From NCBI GenBank assembly GCA_003255065.1, contig QAOA01000527.1, positions 351,383 through 415,382 on the forward strand: a DNA stretch of 64,000 bases. Direction: 5' to 3'. How positions within the stretch are numbered: position 1 is the stretch's first letter; every line of letters starts with the position of its first letter. Position numbers and translations under genes: made by a program. A model generated the notes under the pieces. The model had not been told where the DNA came from. It made no database searches and saw only the letters and a program-made list of their open reading frames with translations. This document shows positions 35,701 through 49,400 of this stretch, one piece after another. This DNA comes from Cercis canadensis. Lineage: Eukaryota > Streptophyta > Magnoliopsida > Fabales > Fabaceae.

Positions 35701-37215
35701 AAGGAGACCTCTAATCCAATTACTGGCTCTTTCTTCGAAATCACCTCCCTTCAATTTGGTCCTGTCCTTCTCATGCTTCTCAACCTCAGGTGGATCTCTG
35801 GAAATGACACCATAAAATGGACTCTATCTATCAATCTATTCTCATTTCTACTGTTTTCACTATTTGCCATCACTAAATTCCATACCTAGCATTCCAATTT
35901 TCAACAAACACTTGGACAGTTTTTCTTCTCAAAACCGAGCAAATTTTATCCCATAAATGTGTTGGGCTTGACCAAACTTTCGATTTCGTAATTCTAAAGT
36001 TTATTGATCTCTAAGTTTGTAATTCTTTCTATAATAATTTTCCGAGTTCTTGCCTCTTGGGTTCTATATTTTGGAAATGGTAGATTATTTATTTCATTAT
36101 TTTTGCCCCTTAATTCTCTAAGTCACTAGTTTTCTCTTTGCCTTTATCGGTTCGGCATAGATATTTTTCGTTAAATTTGAGATAGATATGTAGTAACACA
36201 GAGGGATAGCTTTGAAGGACAAGGACGATGGGTAGGGCCCCTGGGTCAGAAGCGGTGCTTCTGGCTTCTGGGAACCGTTCTTGCATTGATTGTCGATTGT
36301 GACCTTCATTTGGCTATCACTAGTTGCATTCTGGAATGAATAACTGATTGTTTTTAAAAATGTATGAGTAGATTTTGAGTTGTAATTTTTTATCAAGTAT
36401 TTTGGTACACAGAAAATCTTATACTGTGGTCAAAATTAGGGGGTTAACAGACGTGAGAAGTGTGAGAAAGAGAATAAAGGAGAGATTCCGGGATGGGATG
36501 GTTGAGCTGCGAAGATGACAAGACGAGGAAGAAGAAGGGTCCGTAGAGTAGGAAGAGGAGGTGGGAGAAGGGAAATGGCTATCTATTATCTAATATCTAC
36601 AGAGAGAAACAGTCAGAGAAGGCCGCTATTGTGTTGCTGCTGCTGTTGCCTCTGCCTCTCTGCTTTGTGCTGCTATATGCTAACGTCGCTTTCTCTTTTA
36701 CCGGTTGCACTTAACGGACAACCACTAGAATTGGCAATATTATTATTTGCCTTTTTTCAAAATTTATAAACAAAAATAAAAAAGATATGGCGGGAATGGA
36801 GGGAAGCTGTCAACATCCCGTATCTAAGTGAGAATCTAAGGCAACTGACAAAATTGTCTCGTGATTCCGTTGTTCTTTTGGCTTAGTCATCCGCGTGGCA
36901 CTTAACGCCGTCTCTTTTACTGTATCCGCCGTAACTGTTCCCCCTGCCCCCACGCCCTTCTCCTCTTCTAATTTTAAATATCGTGCTCTGTCTCTGCGGA
37001 ACCCCAACCCCTACATTGAATTTTTCTTGTCCTTTTTCAACACTTCTTTAATCTCGTAAACAAGGGCAGTTTATTTATGGAGAAAATATTTTATTTTTCT
37101 ATGTTCTTTTTACAAATGTTTCAAAAAAATCATTATATGGAAAAAATATATATATTCATTTCATTCCTTTTTTTTTAATAAGAAATTCATTTCATCCCTT
37201 TTGATGATATATTTG
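32727..37215. other. ANT 3' UTR then intergenic, no gene recognised
   Basis: The first few hundred bases are likely ANT 3' UTR. The rest holds only short frames without known motifs, for example 33340-33672 and an Arg/Cys-rich one at 36515-36769 that comes from AGG and TGC repeats. A locally GC-rich patch at 36860-37010 looks promoter-like but no gene follows. Confidence 0.45.
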
Positions 37216-39008
37216 TTTCCATTTTTCTGGCTACTGTTTGTTGTAGTGAATCTCTTTATTTATACTCTAACCTAGATTGCGTACTGAAAAGGAAACAAAT
37301 GCGGCCCTTGCAAGGTCCACACCATGCAATACAATGGTTAAGCATAATATTGGTGGGCCAAAAAAATAGCCTATCTCCATTAATCCAATCCTACTTGTTG
37401 AGGCCCAAACGTCACAAACTCCCTAGTTGATGGAATGCTGAAAAACCCTAGGACCATTAAAATTAAATGCTTTAATTGGATCATGGATCGGTTTGATGTT
37501 AGCCCATTACCTTTTGGGGCTCTAGGCATAACCAATATGCTATACATTCATAGCTTGCTATGGGCCTTAAACGCAAGGGCTTTTTTGCATAAACAAGGGG
37601 CAATATAGACTTCGACAGGAAACAGGCCACACCACACCATAGAACCACTGTTTTGAAAATCAGACCGGACCGGCTGATTCAACAGGTCTAACCGGTACTC
37701 AGTGAATAAAACAGTTCGGTTTATACTTCTGAACCCTTGCACCAGTTAACCGCTTAAAACTTGTAAAAACCATCCAAATTGGTATGATTTTGCGAAAACC
37801 ATATGACTTGCAAAATCTATAAATTGAAAGGAAAATTGCTCATGAGAATACTTAATCCCTTCACATTTACTTCAAAGCAAGTATTTTTTATCACTAAGAT
37901 ATCTCAACTTTTGAGTATATTGTCACATATAAATATATTTATTAATAAAATAATTAAAAAATTACACAGGTTGCGCTTAGTTTTCCTTTCACTTGAACAT
38001 GCTTATCGGAATTCTCTATATGCAAGGTTTGAATAGTTTGAATTTAGAATTGTTCTCTCTAGGGCCTTGACTTCTTTAATTTGCACATCAAACTGCATAT
38101 GTTTNTTTCCATTTTTCTGGCTACTGTTTGTTGTAGTGAATCTCTTTATTTATACTCTAACCTAGATTGCGTACTGAAAAGGAAACAAATGCGGCCCTTG
38201 CAAGGTCCACACCATGCAATACAATGGTTAAGCATAATATTGGTGGGCCAAAAAAATAGCCTATCTCCATTAATCCAATCCTACTTGTTGAGGCCCAAAC
38301 GTCACAAACTACATATAATGATCCCCCTAGTTGATGGAATGCTGAAAAACCCTAGGACCATTAAAATTAAATGCTTTAATTGGATCATGGATCGGTTTGA
38401 TTTTAGCCCATTACCTTTTGGGGCTCTAGACATAACCAATATGCTATACATTCATAGCTTGCTATGGGCCTTAAACGCAAGGGCTTTTTTGCACAAACAA
38501 GGGGCAATATAGACTTCGACAGGAAACAGGCCACACCACACCATAGAAACACTGTTTTGAAAATCAGACCGGACCGGCTGATTCAACTGGTCTAACCGGT
38601 ACTCGGTGAATAAAACAGTTCGGTTTATACTTCTGAACCCCTGCACCGGTTAACCGCTTAAAACTTGTAAAAACCATCTAAACTGGTATGATTTTGCAAA
38701 AACCAGACGACTTGTAAAATCTATAAATTGAAAGGGAAATTGCTCATGAGAATATTTAATCCCTTCACATTTGCTTCAAAGCAAGCATTTTTTGTCACTA
38801 ATACATCTCAACTTTTGAGTATATTATCACATATAAATATATTTATTAATAAAATAATTACAAAATTATACAGGTTGCGCTTAGTTTTCCTTTCACTTGA
38901 ACATGCTTATCGGAATTCTCTATATGCAAGGTTTGAATAGTTTGAATTTAGAATTGTTCTCTCTAGGGCCTTGACTTCTTTAATTTGCACATCAAACTGC
39001 ATATGTTT
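37216..39008. repeat. About 890-bp tandem duplication split by one N (probable allelic artefact)
   Basis: Bases 37216-38104 recur at 38106-39008 with the N at 38105. The copies differ by a 12-bp indel (ACATATAATGAT, second copy only) and many substitutions, an amount expected between alleles. Each copy includes an ACCGGTC/AACCGGT-rich block (about 37650-37760 and 38560-38660) that resembles a dispersed plant repeat. Confidence 0.88.
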
Positions 39009-41856
39009 ATGTTTTGTTTATTGGAGTCTATATGCTAGGAGTAATTTATTAAGTGCTTAACTATTAAAGTATTTCACATATGTTTAATCCTTGATATAAG
39101 CAATTACAGTTTCTGAAAATGTCATATTCGCTTAATTTTGAGGAAATAGTTGTCACGGTTAACAAATGGCACTATGGTAGATCTTGATTGTTCTCTTTTA
39201 AAAAATATCTAAATTTTCATTGGGATACCTGAGAAGCCAACAATTTCATAATACGGTCGCCAGCTTAGCATGCTAGTTCTGTACTTAGTATTTTATGTAT
39301 GATTGCTATTTTTTCTTATTGAGAACTGCAGAGACTTCTTTATGTGGAAACATCAATGTCTCCAAATGATTGCTCTTTCTGTGCCGTCGTGGGTTTGATG
39401 AGCTGCACCAAATTGGAAAAACCAAGGCTTTCAGCTTCCTTCCTTAGTATATAGCAGCAGCCTTTTTCAGTTCAAATTTTAAAGGAACCTGATGATGATT
39501 GCTTCTCTTCCGACCCTTCTCTGCGCATGCTTCCATTTTTTCCATTGGATGATTCTGTGTTTTGAGACTTTATTTTTATAAAGCATTGAACTTTATCAAC
39601 TCATGCTCTGTGTTTGATGTAGTTTGAGTGAGTTGTACTATGTTCTCACCAGATTCTAAATTTTTAATTACCCAGTAATAAAATATTGCACAAACTGATA
39701 GTTGGGTTATATGTACGAGAAGTCTTTGTCTAATTGGAAAAGTGAGGGTTGGTCTTCTTTATATAAAGAAAAGAAGGGAAAAGCTTCTTTAAAAGTAGAA
39801 ATCTTCATGGCCAAAAAGACTAGTGAGTAGGGAGGAGAGGAGCACCAAGCATGGGCTGTAGTTAACTTGGTAAAGCAAAGATATAAGGGTAAGTGATTTG
39901 ATTTTTATTATGGAGAGGGAGGGCGATAATGAATAAGAGGTACAAGAACAAATCTTATGAGATTCTTCACTTAGGCATAAACCAAACCCATCATTACTAA
40001 TTATGCAGGACCACATCTTGTGGACCGTTCCACCCCTTGCTTCAATGCCTTCGCACGCGTGATCGCAGGTTCTCTTTTCCTTTAACTTCATGTCTTAATC
40101 TAGTTTCTTACATAAACAATGTATTTTATGTGGGTCACTTCTGTTTGGCCTAATTGCCTCACTTATTGGTTCACCGATGTAAGTGGGTCAATGTCTCTTT
40201 CACTCATTGAATTCTTAATGTAACAATTGTCAAGGTAATTCTAGCTTCTTTTAATTCATAGTGTACACATTTGTCAAATTAGTCCCAAAAGTGCTAGCTG
40301 TAGCAGATTTGTTTTATTTCCTACTGCTCTTTGTCTTCGTCGTTTTATTATTTGTTTTTACAATTTTTTTTTGGTTCTACATATTTCTTTCCTTTTCCAT
40401 TTTCTTCTCACGTCTATATCACTTTTTGAATTAGCAAATTGGCACTTCGATTTGACTTTCCAGAGATTTTGTTTTCTATAACAAGTGTTTGTTCTATTTA
40501 AGAAAAATGACAACGTATTTGGATATGTATATGTTTGGATATCACTTTCATTTTAATTTCTACCAAAAATTATTTTTCTAACGCTTTACATTTTTATGTA
40601 ACCAAATAAATAAATATATATATAATATGAGAATATATAAATATGTAAATAAATTATTATTTTTATTTAACATGTGCTAATTTCATGTAGATTCATCACT
40701 CATATCAAATCACCAAAAGAAAAAGGAAAAAAAAAAAAAAAAAGTCCCGTAATTTTATCATTTAAGTGAGTATTTTTATAAGCATTTTATTTATGTGACC
40801 CAATGTGGTGAGCTACGGTGGACGATGAACCAAGAGAAAATTAGCCGTTAATTTCGGATTTTTATTTTGGGTATAGTATTATTTATTGAGGGGGTTCCAG
40901 CACGATCACAACGAGGATACCGGTTGACCGGATGGTTTTGTTTGATCGAAGTGGCTGGCTCAGTCATTTAAATTCGTAGCATACCTACAGCTGGAAACCG
41001 TACCAGGACAAGAAGGTAAAATTCATGATTAGATTCCATTATTCCTTATGTTCCTCAGACCCAAAGCTCCCAAAAAAAATAAAAAGAAAAGAAAAGATTG
41101 CTGGCTTGCGGGTACAATATTATCACTTAAATAATTGTTAAAGCAGACAGAGGAGATCATATCCTGTACTGGCAGTACAGGGTATTTTTTGAATTGTCTA
41201 ATCAGGTCCCTCCTCTTGTCCAGTGGGTCCAGCAACCTGAATCAATCTTCCATTTAATCTTGTTGATATTTTGACCGGTTTAGCAGGAAGATTTGGTGGG
41301 GTCGGTTTGGGACCATGATGAAGTTGAACAGTGAGGTTGATGAAGGATGATGGAGGTTAGGTGTATAATTGAAGGTTCTAAAAAGAAATAAAAGAGGTTA
41401 GTTGGCACTGAGTAAAATGAGTGTGTAACAGCAAAGACAGAGAGGTCTGTTAGAACAGTTGGCAAATGTGTCAGTTAAAAAACAAAAAACAAAAAAAAAA
41501 GAAAGAGAGAAAACAAGTATGTCAATGAATACAGAGGGAGCAAGCTTGGTCTTCAAGAGAAGAACCTCTCAAATCCAATCTAAGTTTTCAAAGAAAGAAA
41601 AATACGCACGCACACGCTCATAGAAAAAGCGGGGTGTAATTAAAATATTGATTAATTAAATAAGTAATCTAAAACTGAAAATTACAAGTGTTTTGAAAAA
41701 GAGATTAGGTTCTGCAATAATTTACCAACAGGAGCAGTTGGCAGTGGTTAGTCTGTCTTTTAAAATCATACATGTCACCTCTTAGCTTGGGCAGGTAAGC
41801 AAAGCGTCTTAGTGCTTTCTCTTTCTAGCTTCATAGCTCCTGGTGTTGTCTGTAAT
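39009..41856. other. Intergenic, no gene recognised
   Basis: Both strands show only short frames with no familiar motif. There are A-runs near 40728-40743 and 41480-41500. The right end is probably the distal promoter of the bHLH gene. Confidence 0.45.
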
Positions 41857-42821
41857 CTATAAAAGTCGAATTTTTGTGCTGCTTTTGCCGTTTATGCTAC
41901 TACCCAATTGGTGAAATTGGTTTTCCTTGTCGAATTAAATTAAATTTAATCTAGCATTTGATGCTGCTGATGATACGCCCAGACACCCAGTAAAGGGTAC
42001 TATGCTAAATCCTGCTTCTTTCACCGGTCATTGCATGATTTGTGTAGAATTTGATGCCTTTGGTCGTTCTTCGTTCTTGGATTCCTGTCCGAGAATTTAA
42101 AGCAAGAATTTTCTGCAGCTTCTTTTTCTTGTCTCTAATTCAAAACTTAATCTTGCTTCTTGTTTCTTCCTTCGGATTTGTGTAGACAATATTTCTCTTG
42201 TTGGAGCTTCAAGCGTTGGAAGCTACTCAACCGGGTCTTGGTCGAAGAGGCTCAACTTGGGTTACATCAATCATATTGGTGTTTGATTGGATGGAGGAAT
42301 GGAAATTTTAGTTGTTTTGTGGACAAAGGAGAAAAGGGAATCTGCTTTATTTGTTACTCTGCTGAGCTGTTCTAGCTAATTCCATTGTTTGTCTATGTCC
42401 ACTTTATGCTCTGAAAGGTTCACTTTCCTGTCTGAGGGGGAGCATTTTCCCTTTTACTGAGCATTATAGTAGACTTGATCCTAGGGTTTCTGAAGGAAGA
42501 GGAAACTAGCTGGTGACGAGTGCATTTTATTCCCTTTACTTTGAGTCTATGCTGCAATGAGAGGTTTCTTTTACTTTAACTTCCTCTCAGTCCCATAAAG
42601 CTGCCAAGGTTATTTGTTCCTTGTTGAGTCCTGCAAGATATCTCGATCCAACTTAGTCAAAATTCACTTTCCCTTTAATCATGCATTTGTTTATTTCTTC
42701 CATTTCATAACTATGTGCAGCCCCGGTGTGAACAAACTCTTCTTGAGTCTGGAAGGATTGCTCTGATATATATAGATAGATCAGTTTATAGTCGTAGGAG
42801 TTTACCTATTGAATTGAGGAA
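41857..42821 (+). promoter_or_regulatory. Candidate core promoter and long leader of the bHLH gene
   Basis: CTATAAAAG (41857-41865) is a TATA candidate, and the following 900 bp are pyrimidine-rich with acceptor-like TGTGTAG (about 42180) and ATGTGCAG (about 42713) sites. Leader introns are therefore likely. A 71-codon frame at 42160-42375 has no family match. Exact transcript structure is not resolvable here. Confidence 0.3.
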
Positions 42822-44949
42822 ATGGGTGGTCATGAAAATGCGATGGGGTTTCAATATGGAAATGATAGCATTCTGAATTGTCCATCATCGGGTTTAAGCA
42901 CAAATGTTTCAGAAATGGCAATTAGTTCCGTGTCTATGGCCAAGCCTTCAGATGTAGCTAATCCTTTTCTTGGTTCTTCTACTTGGGATCCACTTGTTTC
43001 ATTGAATCAGACTCAAACTTTTGGAGGCTCGTCAATGGTTTCTCATAATGAGTTTGCCAATTCATCTTACCCACTTTTGTTGGAAAATCAGGGAATGAGT
43101 AGCACCTCTCACCTTGTCCAATATATGTCTGACTCAAATTTCGGAGAGATGATCCCTAAGATTCCCTCATTTGAAAGTGGAAACTTCTCCGAAATGATTG
43201 GCTCCTTTGGTCAATCTGGGTGTAGTGATATAGCTATTACGGGGTATCGGCCAAGTTACAATCCAAACAAGGAGGCAGGCATCGAAAGGACTCAAATAAA
43301 TGGTTCACAATCCCAGGGTGAGGACTCAACTCCTGAACAAAGAGGCACGGGATCTGCGAGTAATGGAAATAGAAGAAAAAGAGGGCTTGATTATGATTCT
43401 TCCTTCAGCCCAAATAAGGTAGGTTGAGTATAATATATATCAATCTCAATTAGTTAGGACTAGAGAATTTCATTTCCACTTTTGATTTGATTTACTGAGA
43501 ATCTGAGATAAGTAATGAATTGCTTTGTCACCTTTCATTAGAATGCTGAAGAGGAAGCACTGAAGGATTCTTCTGGGAAAACCTCTGAAGCTGTGAAAGA
43601 AAAAGACGAAAAGAAACCAAAGATTGAGCAAAACTCAAGTGCAGATTTGCGTGGCAAGCAATCAGGAAAGCAAGCCAAAGACAACTCTCAAAGTGGAGAA
43701 GCTACCAAAGAAAATTTCATTCATGTGAGAGCTCGAAGAGGTCAAGCTACAAACAGTCATAGCCTTGCAGAAAGGGTACGTTGTTACTACAAATGTTTGT
43801 TATAAGAAAGCCATTTCTTATATAAGTTTAGTAGTTATTGAACTTTTCGCTGGCAGGTAAGAAGAGAAAAGATCAGCGAGCGGATGAGATTGCTTCAAGA
43901 ACTTGTTCCAGGATGCAATAAGGTTATTAAAGATGATTGAGCTTCTTATGATTTCTTGTGTTGATATCCTATCCCATGCTGATTTCTAATGTCATTGACT
44001 TATGTTAGATAACTGGCAAGGCAGTAATGCTTGATGAGATAATCAATTATGTGCAGTCACTGCAGCAACAAGTTGAGGTACACTAATGAGAAAGAACTGC
44101 TTCTGTGCATTATTATGAGAGTATCAAAGTATTTAGTTAGGCATTAATGAAAATTAGCATGATATGTAAGATTGGGATCATATATTAAGATATTCTGTTT
44201 CTTATTTAAACTGGAAACTTGATCTAATTTCCAGTTTATACCTGTTTCGTTGTCAGAATGTAAAATTGTTGTAATATCCTGCCAAAGAATACAGAAAACA
44301 AAACCATTTCACTTATTGAATTAATGGCATGAATATGATCATGTTCCTATCATTCTCATTTTAAGATATATTTTGCAGTTCTTGTCAATGAAACTTGCCA
44401 CTGTGAACCCAGAACTGAATTTTGATGTTGAGCGGATTCTATCCAAGGATGTAAGTGAAGTTGTTGACAATTGTGTCTGAAAATCCACCACTTTTTGGGT
44501 GGAATGAAACTAAACTGTAACTTGGTTTCTTTTCCTTAGATTCTTCAGTCACGCATTGGAACTGGACCAATTATTGGATATGGTGCTGGTATTAACTCTT
44601 CTCACCCCTTCCCAAGTGGAAGTTTTCAAGGACCCTTGACAAGCATGCCAAGCACATCACCACAATTCCCTCCTTTGCCTCCTCAGGTAAAGATCTTCAA
44701 GGTTCAAACACGCTGCTCTTACCTCTTTTTTCTTTGTGAAAATACTGATAAGTGTAAATGCAGATTGTTTTGGACCACGAGTTCCAAAGCTTCTATGGAA
44801 TGGGATACGATTCCAGTACAGCTCTTGACAATTTGGGACCCAATGGTAATAAGCTCAATCTTCTTTTTGCTTTTCTTATTGATTCAAATTTCTTTGCTTT
44901 CTTTAACGCGTTATCATGTTGATCAGGGCGATTGAAAACAGAGTTGTAA
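42822..44949 (+). CDS. BHLH74: bHLH74-type transcription factor; exons 42822-43418, 43542-43775, 43857-43922, 44009-44077, 44379-44450, 44540-44686, 44764-44845, 44927-44949
   Basis: A predicted 429-residue nuclear factor of the CIB/bHLH49-62-74-77 clade, which binds E-box or G-box DNA as dimers and includes regulators of elongation and flowering. The start [10 protein letters not shown] and the end NGRLKTEL parallel Arabidopsis bHLH74 (MGGE...MGF and GRLKPEL). The basic region [18 protein letters not shown] has H272, E276 and R280, the His-Glu-Arg set of G-box binders. The helix-loop-helix continues through [18 protein letters not shown] and [20 protein letters not shown] to about residue 322. 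Eight exons join in phase at GT-AG sites, and the last exon is only 23 nt. The N-terminal 200 residues are Ser-rich and poorly conserved, as usual. No defect is seen. Confidence 0.95.
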
Positions 44950-46462
44950 TGTGTGGAAGACATTATGTGGCCTTGTTTTTCCAACAGAGACTCCGAATTT
45001 TCCAGTTGACTGCACAATTTAACTGATTTTGAAAAGGGGGAAAATAGAGAAAAAAGAAACAATAATAATGGTTCATCAGTTGTATAGGATCCGAATACCT
45101 AACTGTTGGCTCTTCGAATTTTTAGCAGAAGAAGATGACTTGTTAGATTTACCAATTATGTATATTGAGGGTACGAAGCCAGACTCTGATTGAGTGATTG
45201 GTGAAGGCGATTGCTTTTAACTAGTGTTCCAGATTAGAAAATGTGTGAACTTCTGTAAGTTCTTTTTCATCTTTTTTTCTCAAAAAAAAAAAATAAAAAT
45301 GTAATGATTGAAGAGCATCTTAGTGCATAGAGAAGCAATTATATGTTGCCAACATATATATAACAGATTGTTTTGGGTAGTAGCATTAGTTCAAAGAATG
45401 GCTCAATTTCGTTGTATTGAATTTATTTGTTCTTTTGAAAGAGAATTGAACCTTAAAGCCTCACGGTCCTCACTCCTCACCCTTGCACTCTTACCAATTG
45501 TTTCCTTCATTAAAACAAAAATAAACATTGGGTGGAAGTATATCGTAAGAGTTTATAGTAAGGTTTTTTTCTTTTTGAGCTAAAATGATCTGCAATTTTT
45601 ATATATTTATTTATTTTACTTTTGCTAAAGAAAAGGTCTGCAAGGTTTTTTCTATCTTACACCACACACCAGCAACTTGCTGGGACAAGAAGTTGAGAAT
45701 ACTGAGTCCTGTCCATGTCCTAATCTTATTTGGGCCCAAAATCGAGTATCCTTGTGCCTCCTGGCCCAAATGTAATATAGACTATATCTAATCATTAAAT
45801 TATTATCTGAAACCAGCAAATGTGGGCCCTACTTGACTAGCAGAAAAATGGGTCCTACTTCAGTAGCGAATATATATATAGGTCCTACTTAATGCTTAAC
45901 CCCAAGAAAAGTTAGTTCTGCACTTCTGACAACTACATAACTTACCATTTCTCACCACAATTAATTTAAACTGTTTTAGTGAATTCAAATTTTAATTTGT
46001 GTTATGTAATAGTGAGATATTCATAAAAAAAAAAAAAAAAGTTTGGTCAGATATGTAATAGTAGCAGTGGAGCCCAACACGTTTATGTGGACAACAATTG
46101 GACCTAACAAGGCCCTTCACAACCATTCTAGCATCTTAACTCTAGCCCGTGAGATCTGTTATCTAAGAGGATATGTATTTCATTAGCCCAAAAAAAAAAC
46201 ATGGATATGTATCACTATTTCCCATAGTGAAGGTTTCGAAACTGTAACTACAAAACAAAATCCAAAGGAGAGGACATATACCCAACATCCCTTCATTTTT
46301 TGGAGCAAAAAAACTCTATTGCATGCGATATTCATGAGATTAGGTATAGTTACGGGGCCATTTTGATAGGCTAGTTTTAGTAAAACTATACTAGCTCTTT
46401 TTTTTTATACGTTCGGCTATTTCACTTCTTTAACAAATACAACTCATTCACAAGTTCAGTTG
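44950..46462. other. bHLH74 3' UTR and intergenic
   Basis: Roughly 350 bp of likely 3' UTR are followed by spacer without a recognised gene. GGG(T/C)CCTACTT occurs three times between 45825 and 45895, a loose local repeat. Confidence 0.45.
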
Positions 46463-49400
46463 TATTAGAGGTTACAGCAAGCATGCACGTGTTACACTCG
46501 TTACAGAGGTGCTGCAAGGCACAAATTACCATAGCTGGGCCAGGGCAATGAGGTTGGCTTTGCTTGCGAAGAACAAGATCCAATTCATTGATGGATCTCT
46601 TCTGGTGCCATCTCAACACGAGTTGATGTACAAAGCCTGGCAACGTTCGAACACGATGGTCGTCTCTTGGCTACTGCGAGCAATCAGTCCAACAATTCAT
46701 AGAAGTATCATGTGGTTAGACAATGCGGTGGACATATGGAATGACTTGAGAGATCGTTTTCCACAAGGAGATCCGTTTAGACTCATGGAGTTACAGGAAT
46801 AAATTTTTAAGATCTATCAGGGCACTCATTCTGTCACCGAGTACTATACCAAGTTGAAGATACTCTGGGATGAATTTGGAAACCTTTGTCCCCTGCCAAT
46901 CTGTGCTTGCATTCAAGGAGGACACTATCAATGTTTTCTCACTGCACAAAAATATCAAACTCAAGACCTAGTGATACGTTTTCTGAGAGGCTTGAGTGAA
47001 TGTTATAGCACTGTGAAATCCCAAATTATGTTAATGGATCCATTACCTCAAATTAATAAGGTGTTTTCGTTAGTTCTTCAACATGAAAGGAAGTTTATTA
47101 TTGTTTCTATCGATTCTGAATCAATGCATGATCAAAATGTTGCTCTAGCTACGAAGGGTTGGAACTACAAGTCCATGAATAATAAGAAGCCTATTTGTTC
47201 GTTCTGTGGTCTACCTAGGCACACAATTGATACTTGTTATCGAAAATTTGGTTTTCCACCAGGTTTTAAAGCCAAAGGCAGACAACAGTCTAAGGTTAAT
47301 CAGGTAGATCATTTCCTGCTTGAACAAGATCACTTTTCACAAGATGATTCTTTGTAGGAGACTTGTGAGAATGGAGAAGTCAAACTTACTCAGTAGGAAT
47401 ATTTGCAATTAATGTCCCTCATCAATTCTCCTAGGCAAATGAATACTGTGCCCACATCCAATGCCAATGTAGCAACCAACTCTGGATTTGCTAGCCTTAC
47501 TCTTGCAGAAGAACTACACACTGATATTGTTCTTTCTTGCGACAATTCTGATCTACATTCTAAAAATAGATGGATTGTAGATTCTGGTGCAATCAATCAC
47601 ATTACCTGTTGCTATGATTACTTGACTACGTGTGTTCCTGTGTCAAATTGGTTTGTTAGTCTTCCAAATAGCATGAATGCAAAGGTTACACATGTTGAGA
47701 CAGTAGCATTGTCAACTAATTTAATCTTGCAGCAAGTTTTATATGTTCCTTCATTTTCTTTCAACTTGATTTCTGTGAGCAAGATGATTAAGGATTCTCA
47801 ATGCTTTTTTGTTTTGCAAATGGGGCATTGTTTCATCAAGGAACCTCGGTGTTGGAAGACGATTGGCTTGGCTAGGGAGACTGGCAGACTTTACGACCTG
47901 GTTGCTCCATTCAATTCACGGCAAGACAACTCACTGAAGACTTCTGATGGTGTTGCAGAAAACCCTAAAGATGCTAGTCATGTTTTTGTTAATTCTTCTG
48001 TTGTTAGCCCTGTTTTTGATTTATGGCATTATCGTTTAGGCCATGCTTTATATGAACGGATTAAACCTTTGATCACTCATAATAAAGATATTTCCTGTGA
48101 TCCCAAATTTATTTGTGATGTTTGTCATCTTGCTAAGCAAAGGTGGCTATCATTTCTAACTAGTACTTCCATTTCTGCCAATCTCTTTGATTTAGTGCAC
48201 ACGGATATTTGGGGACCAAATGCCACTTGCTCATTAAAAGGATACAAGTACTTCCTCACTATTGTTGATGACAAAAGTTGATATAGTTGGGTTTATATGA
48301 TGAGGAAAAAAAGTGAGACTAGAACACTGGTTCAGAATTTCTATCAGCTTGTTCTTACTCAATTTGGGGTGAAAATTAAAGCCTTTCGTACTAATAATGG
48401 ACTGAAATTCATGATGACAAAATTTTATCAGAAAAATGGCATTATTCATCAAAGGAGTTGTGTGGAAACTCCCCAGCAAAATGCTGTAGCCGAAAGGAAA
48501 CATCAACATATCTTGAATGTGACTAGAAGCTTATGTTTGTAGTCAGGTTTACCACTTTCTCTATGGAATTATGTCATTGTTCATGCGGTGTACTTAATCA
48601 ACAGAACACCCATTCCTGTGTTGCAAAATCTCATTCCTTTTGAGCTTGTTTTTGGACATTCTCCAACGTTTTCACACTTGAAAGTGTTTGGCTGTTTATG
48701 TTATGTCAAGACTCTCACTCAGCATCGAAAAAAGTTTGATCCTCGTGCTAGCAAATGTATTTTTCTGGGGTACATTGCTGGTGTGAAAGGTCACAAAGTG
48801 TTGGACCTTGACACCATGTCCTTTCATGTATCACGTGATGTCAGTTTCTATGAATATTGCTTCCCCTTGCTTACTTCATCACATGACACACCAGCTTCAC
48901 CTGTTCCTGTTCTTCCCACATAATCAACCATTGCAAAACCAGTTTCCTTCCCTGCTCCACCCTCACTTTCCTCACCAGCCACTAACCATAATCATGTTCC
49001 AAGCCCCATGACTGATTCTTCCACTCCATCCTCTCTTCCCAACATTTTTCCCACACAGGATTTACTCCCAACCAGAAAATCTACTTGCATCGGGCACCCT
49101 CCAACATACCTCAAAGATTATAATGCCTCCATCAACTGTGTCATCTCTGAAGTTTTCATCAAACACCTTTTGTCCAACGTTCTTTCTTACTCTCATTTAT
49201 CACCTCCAAATAAATTGTTTGCTCTTAACGTTACTGCCCATGTTGAACCCACATCTTACGAGGAAGCCGTTAAATACCCTTGCTGGCAGGAGGCAATGAA
49301 AGCTGAATTACATGCTCTTGCACAGAACCAAACTTTGGGTTCTTACACATTTTCCACAAGGCAAAAATGTTGTCGGGTGTAAATGAGTATACAAAATTAA

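Noticed and set aside
36236-36282. GTCAGAAGCGGTGCTTCTGG mini-hairpin
   Set aside because: Only about 6-8 bp of stem; expected by chance in a window this size.
36515-36769. Arg-rich then Cys-rich 84-codon frame
   Set aside because: Produced by AGG and TGC trinucleotide repeats, with no known domain; looks like low-complexity chance.
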